A DNA stretch of 29,080 nt from Chrysochromulina parva (lineage: Eukaryota; Haptophyta; Prymnesiales; Chrysochromulinaceae): the NCBI GenBank assembly GCA_002887195.1, contig PJAB01000348.1, forward strand, positions 1 to 29,080. Reading direction: 5' to 3'. The first letter of the stretch is position 1. Each line of letters begins with the position of its first letter. The translations under genes were made by a program, and so were the position numbers. The notes beneath the pieces were generated by a model. The model searched no databases and was not told the DNA's origin. It was given only the letters and a program-made list of their open reading frames with translations. Below are positions 1-10,326 of the stretch, one piece after another.

Positions 1-97
1 TCGTGATCCGGTGGCGTTCAAAATGACCAAGCACATCCTGCGTGCGGCGGAGTTCTTGCGCGATCTCGTAGCTCGTCTGGTGGTTGAAGTGCGACAC
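1..97 (-). other. Coding-like fragment at the left edge
   Basis: After a TAA at 98-100, the minus strand reads 32 open codons including HFNHQTSYEIAQELRRTQDV and LGHFERHRIT, which look like a natural helical protein. The pattern faintly resembles the region between the HxxR and LGH boxes of tyrosine recombinases, but the Arg is a His and the spacing is about four residues short. It could equally be more of the retrotransposon tail or unrelated flank. It is cut by the window edge. Confidence 0.25.
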
Positions 98-146
98 TTA
101 CCGGGGCGTGTGATGGTTGCATCTGCCGCCGCCGCGACTGCGTGCG

Positions 147-1106
147 TCACCGCCGTCCCTCCCCGCCGACGTTGTCCTGGCTGTTCCCGTGCTTGCCACT
201 GTCGCGCGGCGTGTGCGAGATGCGCGATGGCGTGTCTCTGGTCGTCCATGGCCTCCGCGTCCGCGGCGGCGCCCCACAATCCGCCCCCACGTCGTGCGGT
301 TTCGCGTATCGCCGCGGTCGCCGCCCGTCGGTTGCCTTCCCTGTTCCCTTCGAGGGACTGCTGGTGCGCTCTTCGCTCGGAGCCCCCGGCCCGACGGATC
401 CCAGGAAGCATTCCGGTCGCGCGCTGGGTCGAAACCTTTTGGCCGGGGATCGCTCGTCCGCCTCCGCCGCTGCGTACGCGCCCTCGGCGTTCGTGTCGGC
501 CGCTGTATCGTGTTCCGGGAGCGCCTGCGCCCATTCGATCACCGCCTGCGCCGTTGCCCCCGTCGCCGCCCGTGCCGAGGCCGCTATCCATTCCGCGTAC
601 GCCCTGTCCACGGATTGTTGTCGTGCTTCCCTTTCGTTTGCGGGCGCTTCAAGGGATGTTGCGTAAACGTCCATCACTGCCGCCCACGCCCACGCGGCCT
701 CTGCCTTTTCCGCGAGGGCGGCGCGTGCACCCGGCGTCTCGGACCCGTCTGCCGTCGCCCCGTCCGCGCGTGCCGCGGCCGCGTGAGCTTCCGTTGCTGC
801 GAGTCGCGCGCCTTGGGCGTTGCCGGTTCCAGGCCCCATGCGCGCCGCTGTGCGCTCGGCGACGATCGGGGGTCGAAACCATCCCTCCCCGAGTTCCTTG
901 GCCGCTTCGGTGAGGATGTCCTGGATGGGGCGCGCCCCGACAGATAGTGGTGCTTTCGTTGCGAGCCACAGTGCGCCGCGTGCGCCCCCGAGCAGGCCCT
1001 TGATATGTTGCTCGATGGTGGGCTCCCCGTCCTCGAGGTGCTGTTCCCGAGCCGCGCGCATCTTCGTTGTCAGCCCCGGCGCCATGGCCCTGGGCGCCGT
1101 CCCCAT
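147..1106 (-). pseudogene. Retrotransposon polyprotein, extreme C-terminal segment in a third frame
   Basis: A further frame change around 1070-1120 is needed to enter this 319-codon stretch. It is Ala-rich and helical (MRAAREQHLEDGEPTIEQH, GLLGGARGALWLATKAPLSV), ending in a basic tail. Evidence that it is real: VMDVYATSLEAPAN here resembles MADVYAWAIRAPAN in the main frame (near 6600), so the two frames share a repeated module. Which of the last 100 residues are truly coding cannot be judged in such GC-rich DNA. Confidence 0.6.
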
Positions 1107-1700
1107 CGCACGGTTCCGTCATTGTATTCGAGAAGATACTCCGTGCCACGGTACTCGTTGCCCCCCGCGCTGAGGACCTCGACGGCGTGTACCTCGGCCG
1201 GCCGCTCCCTTGGGCCCGGGCGTTGAGCCGATGCCCATTCGTTCTCTTCCGGTAGTAATTGTTGTAGTAGGGTGCGATACTCCTGAGCCTCCGCCGTCGT
1301 GAGCTTTGCTCCGATCCTGCGCCCCCCGACGATGCGCCCTCCGCGGCCCAGATACTCGCCCAGGTCCTTTTCGCTGCGCCATCCGCCGTCGTCGGCGAGA
1401 AAGTGCCTGCGCAGGGTGCCGCCGAGTCTGGCCAGGCGCCTGCCGTATGTACGCCCTTCCCTTTCCCAGATCGGTGCGTCCGCGCCCAGGGGGTCCTCCG
1501 GCATTCGGTAGTTGGGCGCGAAGGCGTCGGCGCATCCGCTACCCATGGTACTCGAGCTCGTGCGCACTTTGGCGGTCTGCAGATAGAGCTGCCACGCTTC
1601 AATGATGCCTTCCTCCGTGAGCGTGTCGTGGATCCACGTCGGGTTCCACGCGGCACACGTGCCCCCGTGGAGGGTCGCCACCCCCATCTCCAGAACTCCT
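1070..1700 (-). pseudogene. Retrotransposon polyprotein, C-terminal segment in a second frame
   Basis: This frame picks up where the main frame stops looking coding, near a run of five G on the minus strand (about 1680-1690). It reads as a normal protein: EMGVATLHGGTCAAWNPTW, then WRSEKDLGEYLG, then YRGTEYLLEYNDGTVRWG before a stop. A Trp-containing helical stretch like WRSEKDLGEYLG is common downstream of LINE reverse transcriptases. The segment EYLLEYNDGTVRWG loosely resembles a chromo- or tudor-like beta strand; that is only an impression. A one-base indel near 1690 would join it to the main frame. Confidence 0.7.
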
Positions 1701-4700
1701 TGGCCAATCTGCTTGTGACGGCCACGTGTGCCGGAGCCGTCTCGGGCATGTTGATGGCGCGGTCCACTTCCACCACGAGCGCCGCGGCCGCGTGTGCCCA
1801 CGTGATTGCCATGCCGAGTCCAAGCGGTCGCGGCGCGTGCGCGAGCCTACGGGATGTGCGTTCCCCTGCGTGCCCCATGCGCGCGAGCCCGCGTCGTTTG
1901 GCAACGTCAATCGTTTCGCACGCCTTTCTGCCTATTGGGAAAGCGGCGCCGTAGTACGCGACGACCGTGGTGGTTGCGGCGTCGACCGTGTCAATGAATT
2001 CCTCCGCCGTGAGGACGCCGAGGCGTGAGAGCGCGCTTGCAATACCCCCGCACCGATGCGTGACCACCTGTCGGGCTATCGCCCACTCGGCCTTGGGCGT
2101 TTGCCGGATCCCGAGGTGTTTGTAGTAGCCTTGTACCTTCGGCACCGCTCTGCCATCGATGAGTCTGATGGTCACGTCGTCGCCTGCCTCCGCCCACTGG
2201 CCATCGCGCCACTCGCTGCCCATCCATCCGGTCTTGTCGCCCGTCGGGATGCCCTTAGCGTCCACGTCGATTCCGACAGTGAAACCCAGGACGCGCGCCA
2301 TCGCTGAGCTAACCGTGAAAGCCTGTTGGAGGGCGCGGAGGGAGTCCACGACGAAGGCGCCGTCATCTGCGAACCATCCTTGTGGAGTGCGGGTGCGTTG
2401 GACGCCGCGTGGAGCCACGAACTGAAATCCCGCGACTAGCCATTCCACGGCGCGCGTCTCTATGGCGAGTGGTATCATACTTCGCATGGGCGCGATAGAA
2501 TCGCCTTGACCGTTGCCTACGTAGGACTCCGTGCCGTGGGTGATGCCCATCCCCGAGTCGTAGCGGACCACGAGAGCCTCATGGATAGCCATGATTAGGT
2601 CGGTGACGGAGGTGGGCACGCCGAATCTTGCTTCAACGACCCTTTGGGCCCGTCGCACGCATGACTGGAAAAAGCCCCCTTTGTCAACGAAGCCGCAGTA
2701 CCAACCCTTCCGTTCCGACGCCGCCTCTTCCTTGGTCAGGCCGAGCCATAGAGCCGTGGTCGTGGCCGCCCCGCGTTCCCGAAATCCAGTGTTGGCCTCC
2801 GGTTGAACGTGCTCCTGTAGTTCCACATAGTGGGACGCCACCGCGTTGGCGCACAATTTGAGTGAGTGCGGCTGCAGGCAGATGTCCCGTCTTTTGCTGA
2901 GCACGTCCAGTGCTTTGCCGGGTTTGGTAAGGAGCAAGATAATGCAATGCCTCCACCCCGGCGGCGCTGCTTCGCGTATAAGTTCCACGGCGACGCGCCT
3001 TTCCTGTGGGTTGCGTGCTCGTTCCAGCGCGTCGGCGGCGACGAGTACGTCCGCGGCAATGTCCCGCAGTGTCGTCGCATAGAGTTGTCGCGTGGCGTTG
3101 CTGGCACGGGCCACCCAGATGCCCGAGAACCCGCCCACCCCGACCCCTTGTCGTGCCCTGAAGCGTTGGAGGCCGCGATCGATACCGTCGTTCGTGATGA
3201 GTATCGTCATCTCCTTCCTCAAGGCGTCGATGAGAGGCGGGTATGATGCCGTGTGGATCGTTTCCCACGGGTCGTAGGCCGCGTCCGGTGCCACTGCCGT
3301 GTCCTCGTGCCATTGTGCCCACGACGCTCGCAATCGCTCCTCGTGCATCGCGCGCGCCTCGTCCGCTGCTGCGATTTCCGCGTCCTCCCGCCGCTCGTGT
3401 ACTGTGTGTGGCCACGGCGCCGGCAGCCCTGCTACTGCCATGCGCTCTTGCGCGATCAAGGCGCCCGCCGCGCTCGCCCCCCTCTCCTGGTGCATGACAA
3501 CGCTTTCGTCGTGGATCGCGTGGAGCACCTGCCCCGTTCCCGTCTCCGCGACAGTAGCGCCCGTGCGTCTAATAGTGCGCATGCCCGGCCGATCGAGTCT
3601 CGGCGCGGTCCGTTTGCCCGCGAGCGCCGCTTTCGCCCTGCCGACTGCCCGAAAGCATTCCCACCGCGGGTCGCGCCCGTCCTCGACCGCTTTTCTGATG
3701 TCCTCGAGGAGGCGAGTACGCACCCGATCCGAGTCCATCGCCCCAGTGGTCACCGCGCCCTCGTACTTGTCCCGCGCTTGTAAAAACCTGCTGCGGCACG
3801 CCTCCCGTAGTGCGCTCCGCCGCGGCGCCCCCGATGTCGATTTCCGTATGGCGCCGCGCACCAACTCGTCGCGCGCTGGCGCATCTCCGAGGACGTCGGC
3901 GCAGTTGTCCGTTTTGAACATCGGGTGCGTGTCGGGGAAGTACTTCGAGCCGTCGCAGATGCGTAGCCATCTGCGCCATCTTAGCATCTGCGCGTGTAAG
4001 CGTCCGATTTTGGTGCCTTGTTGGGGACCCGTTTTGCTGCTTACGTCCTGTATGTCGGTCACCAGACCCTTGAGCGCCCCCTCGATGGCCCCCAGTCTAC
4101 GCGCCGCCAGCCCGAACGATCCGATCCCCTTCTGATCGACCTTTCTCTGGTGCTCGTCGTCGGCTCCGGCCGCCGCTTTCGTCGCCGTGTCTTCTTCCTT
4201 CGCGTTGAAGACACTCCATTCGTCCTCGTCCATGGGCGGTACTTGCGGTTCCCGCCGTTCCCATTCTTCTTCCATCTCCTCCGCATCGGCGGTGCGCAAC
4301 GCGAGGCCGAGCTGGAGTGAGTGGTGCCCGTGTGCGCCTGCCGTGTCCCCCGCGAGCCCGTCCGCTCCGGCCCCCACTTCCGCGGCTGACCTGCTGGCCA
4401 GGCCCGAACTGACGAGCCAGTGATCGATGGTCGTCTGCGGCCCCCCTTCCCCCGCGCTATATGTGGGCTCGTCGTCACCGACGCTCACGCGGCAATTTTC
4501 CGCGCACAGCGAGTCCAGCCACGCGTTGTACTCGTTGCTACCAGTGGCTTTGCGTGCATCGAGGGCGTCCGCGGACTGTGCTTGCAGGTCGCCTCCAATC
4601 GCAATCTCATCGCCGTCCTCGTCGGCCTTGTCAATTGCGTGTTGTATTTGCGCCCTGACGGATTCCAGTATGGCCGCTTGCCGTGCATTCGGATTGCCGC

Positions 4701-6232
4701 GTCTCGTGGGGACGTATGCGTTGACGACGATCAGTTCCGTGCCGTCTGCGCGTATGCGCACCCTCGCTCGCTGCAGCCGTCCCGGCACGAGTACCTCGAT
4801 GCCCGTCAGCTCCACCGTCGCGGTGTTCCACCACATCAAGATGCCTGCGAATGTGTCATCCTCGGGTGCGGGCGACGTGGCTACGCTCCACCCCGAGAAT
4901 TCCCCGCATGTGAGCGCTTGCGTGACGCGCGAGCTGAGCCCTTCCGGATCCCGTACTGGAAGGTGTGTTTCCTGGAGGAGGACGATGTCGTTGTTGGCGG
5001 CAAGGGTGTGCATCGTCCTCCAGAGCCGGGCGTCAGCCTCCCAGGACAATGCGGATGTGTCCTGGCTGTCCAACGCCGTCGCCATTCTGCGGACGCCGGG
5101 CATCGCCGCTGTCGCTTCTCGGAGTCGCATGACGATCCCCCCGTGGTTGAGCGTGACCATGTGGGCGTAGGAGCTGCCCCCTTGCCATCGTCGCTGGGCT
5201 TCCGCGAGTGCCGCCTTGGCCTCGGAGTCGCTGATTGCTAGGCCCTTGCACTTCGCGGCGCTCTGCATGTGTGTGATCGCATCTTCTCCCCACTCCCCGG
5301 TGATTGCGTAGGCCCGCTGTGCCATCGCCACGAGCGCTTCCTTGCCCTTGGGCGAGTCCTCCGGGCGTTCCCGTTGTCGTGCCTGCCAAGGCGCCCTCCG
5401 AAGGTCGGCCTCCGAAACCGTCACCGTCGCCATGTCCTCCCCGCGGTATGCAGTCCATGTGGCCGCGTCCTCTCCGCCGTTGTCGTGAGTCCGCCCCAGT
5501 AGTAGCACGGCGCTAGGGGTGTTGGTCGTCTCGGACTCCCCGGACTCGGTTCGATCCGTACCGGTAGTGCGCGCTGCTACTGCCACGTCCCCTGCTGAGT
5601 AACCGCGCGCGGTGAGTAGGTGCACCACCGTGCCCGGGACATCGACCTCGTAACTGGCGCCGGAGCCGTCGAGACGCACTGTCCAGTCACCTCGCCCGGC
5701 GCTACGTATGACCGTGCCCGTGGTGCCCTCCGCCCAATCGCGGTGTCGTTGCGCCGTCGTCGCCCCCTTATTGCCGCGTAGCTGCACGCCGTCGAACGGC
5801 CAGACATGTTGTGTTTGTTCTGCCGTCGTGTCCGCTTCCGTGATGTTCTCTCTGGTGGGCCCGTGGGCATACTCGACGCCACGCCGTAACCGGACATGAT
5901 CTGCGAAGGCCTGCTTCAGCATTGCGGTCGTGTACGCACCGTCCGCGTGTCCGCCTCCCGCTTCTTGGAGATACGCTCGCAACGCCGCTTCGTCGAAGCG
6001 CGTGGCGCGCTCGGTGTCGCTGAGGACGGTCGACACGAATCTGGCGATGGCTCGCGCGTCCTGGGGTCGGACGCCTCTCGTGACAGTGTACCCTTCTTCC
6101 TGCATAGTCCGCGTGGCCCGAGCAATTTCAGAGGCTGTCCATCGTCCGGCCGTCGGGTCCGCCGGCCTTTCCCGCGGGTGATCTCGCGATTGGCGCACTG
6201 GCAGCTTCCCCTGCGCGTTGGCCGTCATGGTC

Positions 6233-6472
6233 GGTTCGTTTCCCGATGGTCCCGCGCCGGATGGCGCCGCTGCTGCGAGGCGGGGTATGAACGTGATGGC
6301 GGGCGCCGTGCCGACAGCGTGTCGGACCGGTGCTAGCTGTGCGATCGCCTCTGTCCGGCTGAGAGTGACGCCCTGTCGCACGAGGCGCAGGAGGGAGTGG
6401 GCGTCCGCGTCCTTGGGCGCGAAGATTGCCTGCCATGGTCCGTTTAGCCCTATCCTCGTCGCCGTGATGATG
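6233..6472 (-). repeat. Internal module of retrotransposon protein, copy 2
   Basis: Second copy of the module at 7895-8132, about 550 codons further into the same frame. Most substitutions are conservative and no gaps are needed, which suggests both copies were kept under selection as protein after an old duplication. Confidence 0.9.
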
Positions 6473-7069
6473 AGCGCCCCTTCGCCGTCGCATGCTTGCG
6501 CAGTCGCTGTCCTCCAGGCTTGGACCGCGCGTTCCAGCGCGCGGGTGCCGCTTGGGTCCGTGCCGAGCACCAGCACATTCGCGGGGGCGCGAATGGCCCA
6601 TGCGTACACGTCCGCCATCGTCGCTCGCGCCGCCCACGTCGCTGCCCCGTGCCATAGGGCAATGTTAAGGGCGACCATGTTGAGGATACTCGTGCGACGC
6701 CGTGATTCTTGGCGATGGCGTAGCATCTGTGCGATCATCGTGGCCAGCCACCCCCCGCCTCCGTGTCCCCGGTCGCCGTCGTGTTGGTCGCTGTCGTCGG
6801 TGCCCCGCCCGCCTTGGCCATCGCCCCCGGTACCCCGGTCGTCCCCCCTGTAGGACCCGCCGTCTTCCGTCCATATCGCCATCGGCGCCGCGTCCCGTGC
6901 GGCCGCCCGTTCCGGTGTCCCGGTGTGCTGGTCTGCCTGTGGGCGGGATGGGCGTCGAGGTGTACGGTGCGTCCTCGGGTTGCCGATCTCTACCGCCGCC
7001 AGTTGCATCAATGTGAGTAGTGTCCGGAGGATGCCAACCCTTTTCTCCGTCCGTCTCGGGGTTTTGGCG

Positions 7070-7660
7070 CGTCCGCGATCATCGCCGCCGCCGTCGCCCT
7101 CGCCGTTGTTCGCGCTCGTGCCTCGCCCACCTGCGCCCGCGTCGTTCGCACCCGTTGCGCTGCGACTGCCGTCGCCGCCGCCGCCGCCGTACCTGTCGTC
7201 GCCGCCGTCGCCGCGGCCGCTGGCGCAGCCGAACGTGATGTTGGCGCCGCCACCGGCGCGGCCGTTGCCGCTGCTGCCGCCGCATCCGCCCTCCTCGCCT
7301 TCGTCGCCGCTGCCCCCGTCCCCGCCGCGGTCGTTATTACCTGCGCTACCGTCGCCGCCACCGCGCTTGAATGCGATACCGCCTCCGTTGCTGTCGTTGC
7401 CGTTGTAGCCGCCGCGGCTACCTCCGTCCTCGTCGCTGCCGTGTTTCCTGCCACCCCCGTCCTCGCCGCTGTCGCCGTCGCCGTCGCCGCCCCCCTCGTC
7501 GCCCCCGCCGTCGTCGCCGTCTCCGCGGCTTTTGCTGTCGCCGTCCTCGTCGTCCCCCGCGCCGCCGCCGCTTCCGCCGCCGCCGCGGTCCCCGGGGCCG
7601 TCGTCGCCGCCGCTGCCGCCTTCGCCGTCATCGTACTCGGTGTCGATGCCGCCTCCGTTG
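7070..7660. repeat. Imperfect GCC/GTC-type triplet low complexity
   Basis: Dense CCGCCG/CCGTCG triplets on the plus strand. Read on the minus strand they give Gly/Asp/Asn/Ser runs within the retrotransposon frame. A similar block lies at 8150-8530. Such DNA keeps all six frames open, so long open frames on the plus strand here are not evidence of genes. Confidence 0.85.
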
Positions 7661-7894
7661 GTGCCGTCGCCGAGGCTGCCGCCGCTGTTGCCAGTGGCGA
7701 GAGTCGGCGGCGCCGTCGGGGTCTGCGTAGCCCTATTAACCTCCGTCGCCTCGCGCGTCCCGGGTCTGTCAGCTGTGCTCGCGCGGCCGCCGTCGCCGTC
7801 GCGGTCCGCACCCATGCGTTCGCCCTTCCCCTCGCGTTCGCCCGCGCTCGTGCTCGCGCCGCTGGTCGCGTGGATCCCCGCCCCCGGCACTGTG

Positions 7895-8132
7895 TCGGCA
7901 GGCTCGTCGTGGGAGGGCCCTGCGCCTGTGGGCGCCGCAGCGGCAAGGCGGGGTATGTACGTAATAGCGGGCATCCCGTCGATGATGTGTCGGACTGGTG
8001 CAAGGCGCGCGGCCGCCTCCCCGCGGCTCAGGGACACGCCACTTTGCACCAATCGTAGGAGTGAGTATGCGTCTGCGCCCTTGGGTGCGGCGATCGTTTG
8101 CCATCGACCGTTCAGTCCGATGCGCGCCGCCG
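7895..8132 (-). repeat. Internal module of retrotransposon protein, copy 1
   Basis: About 80 residues running from ARIGLNGRWQTIAAPKGADA through PAITYIPRLAAAAPTGAGPS. The same module recurs at 6233-6472 as ARIGLNGPWQAIFAPKDADA through PAITFIPRLAAAAPSGAGPS. The DNA is also clearly alignable. I do not recognise the domain. Confidence 0.9.
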
Positions 8133-8149
8133 TGGGGACCGTATTCCCA

Positions 8150-8530
8150 TCGCCGTCGTCCGCGCCGTCGCCGCCGTCGCCTCCGCCGCCGCCGTCGCCT
8201 CCGTCGTTGTCGCTGCCCCCGCCGCCGCCGTCGCCGCCGCCGCCGTCGCCGCGGTGGAAGCTTGTGGCCCCAGTGTCGTCACTGCCGTCGCACCTACCGC
8301 CGCCGCCCCTGCCGCCGCCACCCCCGCCACTGCCGCCCCTGCCGCCGTCGCTGTCGCCTCCGCCGTCTGGTCCGCCGTGGACCTCACCGTCGCCTTCCAC
8401 GCCGCGCCCGCCTCCTCTGCCGTAGCTGCGGCCATCTCCGTGGCAGTCTCCCCCGCCCTCTTCGCCGCAGCCGCCATCCCCTCCGTCGCGGTCATGGGCT
8501 CCGTTGTGGGCGTCCCTGCCGCCGCCGTCG
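8150..8530. repeat. Second imperfect GCC/GTC triplet block
   Basis: Same composition as the block at 7070-7660, giving a Gly/Asp-rich run on the minus strand near the N-terminus of the retrotransposon protein. Confidence 0.8.
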
Positions 8531-8718
8531 CCGCCGCCGCTTGTGTCGCCGCCGTAGTCGCAGCGATCGTCCGGTTCGTTGTCCTCGGCCTCGCTGTTGG
8601 GTGGTGACGGTGGCGCGCTCGGTGGCCCCGTCGGCTCTCGCGGTGGTCGCGGCGTACTCGGTTGGGTCGGCGAGGGTGTGCACGTTCCGATGGTGCCGTC
8701 GTTCGAAGATGGACACAA

Positions 8719-9197
8719 CCTGCAACAGTTTAGGTTAGTCCAAGGGGGTTAGTCCGGTCACACCCATTCGGGTTTTTTGGAAATGAGCCCTACATGAACC
8801 ATCATGTCCGCGGCGCTCGACTTGCTGCGGTGCGTCAATGCTGGCCCCGCAGCGGCTCGCCACGCTCGCGCGGCTTCTCTAGCGCCCGGGCGACCGTATC
8901 CGCGGACCGCGGGCTCGTACACAGCCGGGTTCGCAGCACGACTTACTACGTCAGTTTTTTAGGGTTGTACACACTACACTCGACTTGTTGACACTTGTCC
9001 AAGTACCAAGAGGCTCTCACGTCTCAGTCTCACGCCCCCCGCGGCGCTCGCAGCAGAAAAGTTGATTTGGTGCACTCTCAGCCTCTTTGAGCCGCTCGCC
9101 TCTCGGCAGTGTGAAAGGGATCTTATATTCGAACCTTATCTGGGATGCACTGCTGCGCTGCTCAATGTCCAATGTGCATTTGTGCGCGTGGCGGCGC
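8719..9197. other. Non-coding: retrotransposon 5' side and 3' flank of the UPF0598 gene
   Basis: No gene is supported here. Just upstream of the retrotransposon frame (minus strand) lies ACTAACCTAAACTGTTGCAG followed by GT, a good-looking branch point plus 3' splice site. The octamer GTTAGTCC occurs twice on the plus strand near 8734-8756. The rest shows nothing recognisable. Confidence 0.5.
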
Positions 9198-10079
9198 TCA
9201 TCTCCCAACACGGCGCAGCGCGACGTCCTTCCCGCCCCATCGCAGCAAGACCTCTTCCGTGCCGTCGGCAGCCTCGCGTAGCTCGCAGCACTCGAGGAGC
9301 TGCTGCGCCGTCGACGACTCGAGCAGCGCCATCAGCTCGAGGGCGCGCGGCCGCGCGCCGACCTCGTCGACAGCTTTGGTGGTGCACGGATGGAACAGTT
9401 GGCCGTCGTAGCTAAGCTGAAGCGAGGCTGGCTCGAAGGCCGTGGTGACGCTCGGCGCAAGGTCGCCATCCGGACACAGGAAGCGCAGCTCGCCCTCGCG
9501 AAGGTCGTTGAAGACGATAGGCGCCACCGCACAGCTCGTAAAGTAATGCTCGTGCGCTCGGCGCGAGAGGAAAGGAAAACGCTCCTGATGCAACCCGGTC
9601 GCATTCGGCTGCATGTGCCCGAAGAAGTAATCGAGCGTGCGCGGATCGCGCATCTCGCCGTCGTGCTCGTCGAGCCGGTGCAGCTCCTTGCGCCACAGCC
9701 GGCCGCGCGAATCCACGTGGAAGAAGTAGTGCCGCCTGCGGTTGAGCTCGTCGGTCTGCGACGTGTATGGGCTGTTGAACTCGATCCAGTTCTTCCATGC
9801 CTCGCGACCGCGGTAGCGTTTGGGCGTGCCGTCCGGCCACGTGTCGGAGGAGTAGTTCTCGGCACTCACTTCGGCGGCCGCGGCCTGCGCCTCGACCTCT
9901 GCACGTTCGGCGGCCTGCTTCTCGACCTCTGCAACCGAGTGCCGCAAAAGCGACACCTGGCCGCGCTTGGCATCACAATATGTCCGCAGGTGTGGTCGCT
10001 TGGCCCACCGCGCCGCGGTCGCGTTAACGCGGCTCGACAGGGCGACGCATCGAGTGAACACTTGCCGAGTCGCTCGCAT
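9198..10079 (-). CDS. UPF0598 family protein (C8orf82-like), probably mitochondrial
   Basis: A 293-residue protein of the uncharacterised UPF0598 family, represented in human by C8orf82. The family core is clear from about residue 113 on: HYFFHVDSRGRLW, DPRTLDYFFGHMQPNATGLH, FPFLSRRAHEHYFTSC, APIVFNDL, then a FEPASLQLSYDGQLFHPCTT stretch and a C-terminal LLRWGGKDVAL. The first ~35 residues are Arg-rich with few acidic residues (MRATRQVFTRCVALSSRVN), as in a mitochondrial presequence, followed by an Ala/Glu helix. I chose the ATG at 10079; the frame is open 21 bases further up but only to a TTG. Intronless. It is divergent from the endosulfine gene, with 247 bp between the start codons. The biochemical function of the family is not known to me. 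Confidence 0.86.
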   Translation of the reverse strand: MRATRQVFTRCVALSSRVNATAARWAKRPHLRTYCDAKRGQVSLLRHSVAEVEKQAAERAEVEAQAAAAEVSAENYSSDTWPDGTPKRYRGREAWKNWIEFNSPYTSQTDELNRRRHYFFHVDSRGRLWRKELHRLDEHDGEMRDPRTLDYFFGHMQPNATGLHQERFPFLSRRAHEHYFTSCAVAPIVFNDLREGELRFLCPDGDLAPSVTTAFEPASLQLSYDGQLFHPCTTKAVDEVGARPRALELMALLESSTAQQLLECCELREAADGTEEVLLRWGGKDVALRRVGR

Positions 10080-10326
10080 AGAAAGTGTCAAGCAAGACAA
10101 GTCAGGGGGTGTGAAAGTCTGTCAGTCAGTTTCGTCGAGGAAGTCAAGAGGCTTGCGTGGTTTCTCGGGTTTCGGCGTCAGCCGCGTGGTAAAAAGGTAG
10201 ATTAATTCCAACGGTCAAGTTCAGTCAACGGTTCCAAAACTGCCGCCGGGAAAATCCTTCCAGGGTACAACAGGTGCTCGGAAACGCTCACGTGGTGCAC
10301 GCCGCCCTCCATCCTCGGCCTAAGCA
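10080..10326. promoter_or_regulatory. Shared divergent promoter region, UPF0598 and endosulfine genes
   Basis: The 247 bp between two outward-facing start codons must hold both 5' leaders and promoters. No TATA box or other defined element was recognised. The call rests on gene arrangement only. Confidence 0.4.

Larger units (their letters stand above)
147..8718 (-). mobile_element. Non-LTR (LINE-type) retrotransposon, endonuclease plus reverse transcriptase
   Basis: A single long reading frame holds, in order, a Gly/Asp-rich N-terminal region, an APE-type endonuclease (EEP fold) and a reverse transcriptase. This is the order seen in APE-class LINEs. No RNase H, LTR, poly(A) tail or target-site duplication was recognised, so both ends are approximate. 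The coding sequence continues past the reverse transcriptase into two other frames towards the left edge, so the copy is either mutated or contains assembly indels. Nothing of the element was recognised right of about 8750, where ordinary genes begin. Confidence 0.88.
1691..8718 (-). pseudogene. Retrotransposon polyprotein, main frame (endonuclease and reverse transcriptase)
   Basis: Roughly 2,340 codons in one frame. Residues about 40-640 are mostly Gly/Asp/Ser low complexity. Residues about 1187-1475 are an endonuclease/exonuclease/phosphatase domain: LLQETH carries the catalytic Glu, GGDLQAQ fits the usual GDxN box, and TIDHWLVS is the late Asp-His box. The final SDH-type box reads HGHHS, which is unusual. 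The reverse transcriptase follows. It has the fingers motif KRRDICLQP, palm Asp in FVDKGGFF (about residue 2012), GNGQGDSIAP (about 2071) and the catalytic FADD (2116-2119). A thumb region follows. The frame stays open to 649, but beyond about 1690 its residues become Arg/Ser junk while a neighbouring frame looks coding. The first codon is TTG and the first ATG lies about 240 codons in, so the true start is unknown. Confidence 0.88.

Noticed and set aside
117..8738. Many long open frames on the plus strand across the retrotransposon
   Set aside because: They are Arg/Pro/Ala-rich products of GC-rich DNA read antisense to the endonuclease-reverse transcriptase and match no family.
10080..10100. 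Longer UPF0598 N-terminus
   Set aside because: The open frame reaches only a TTG; the first ATG is at 10079.
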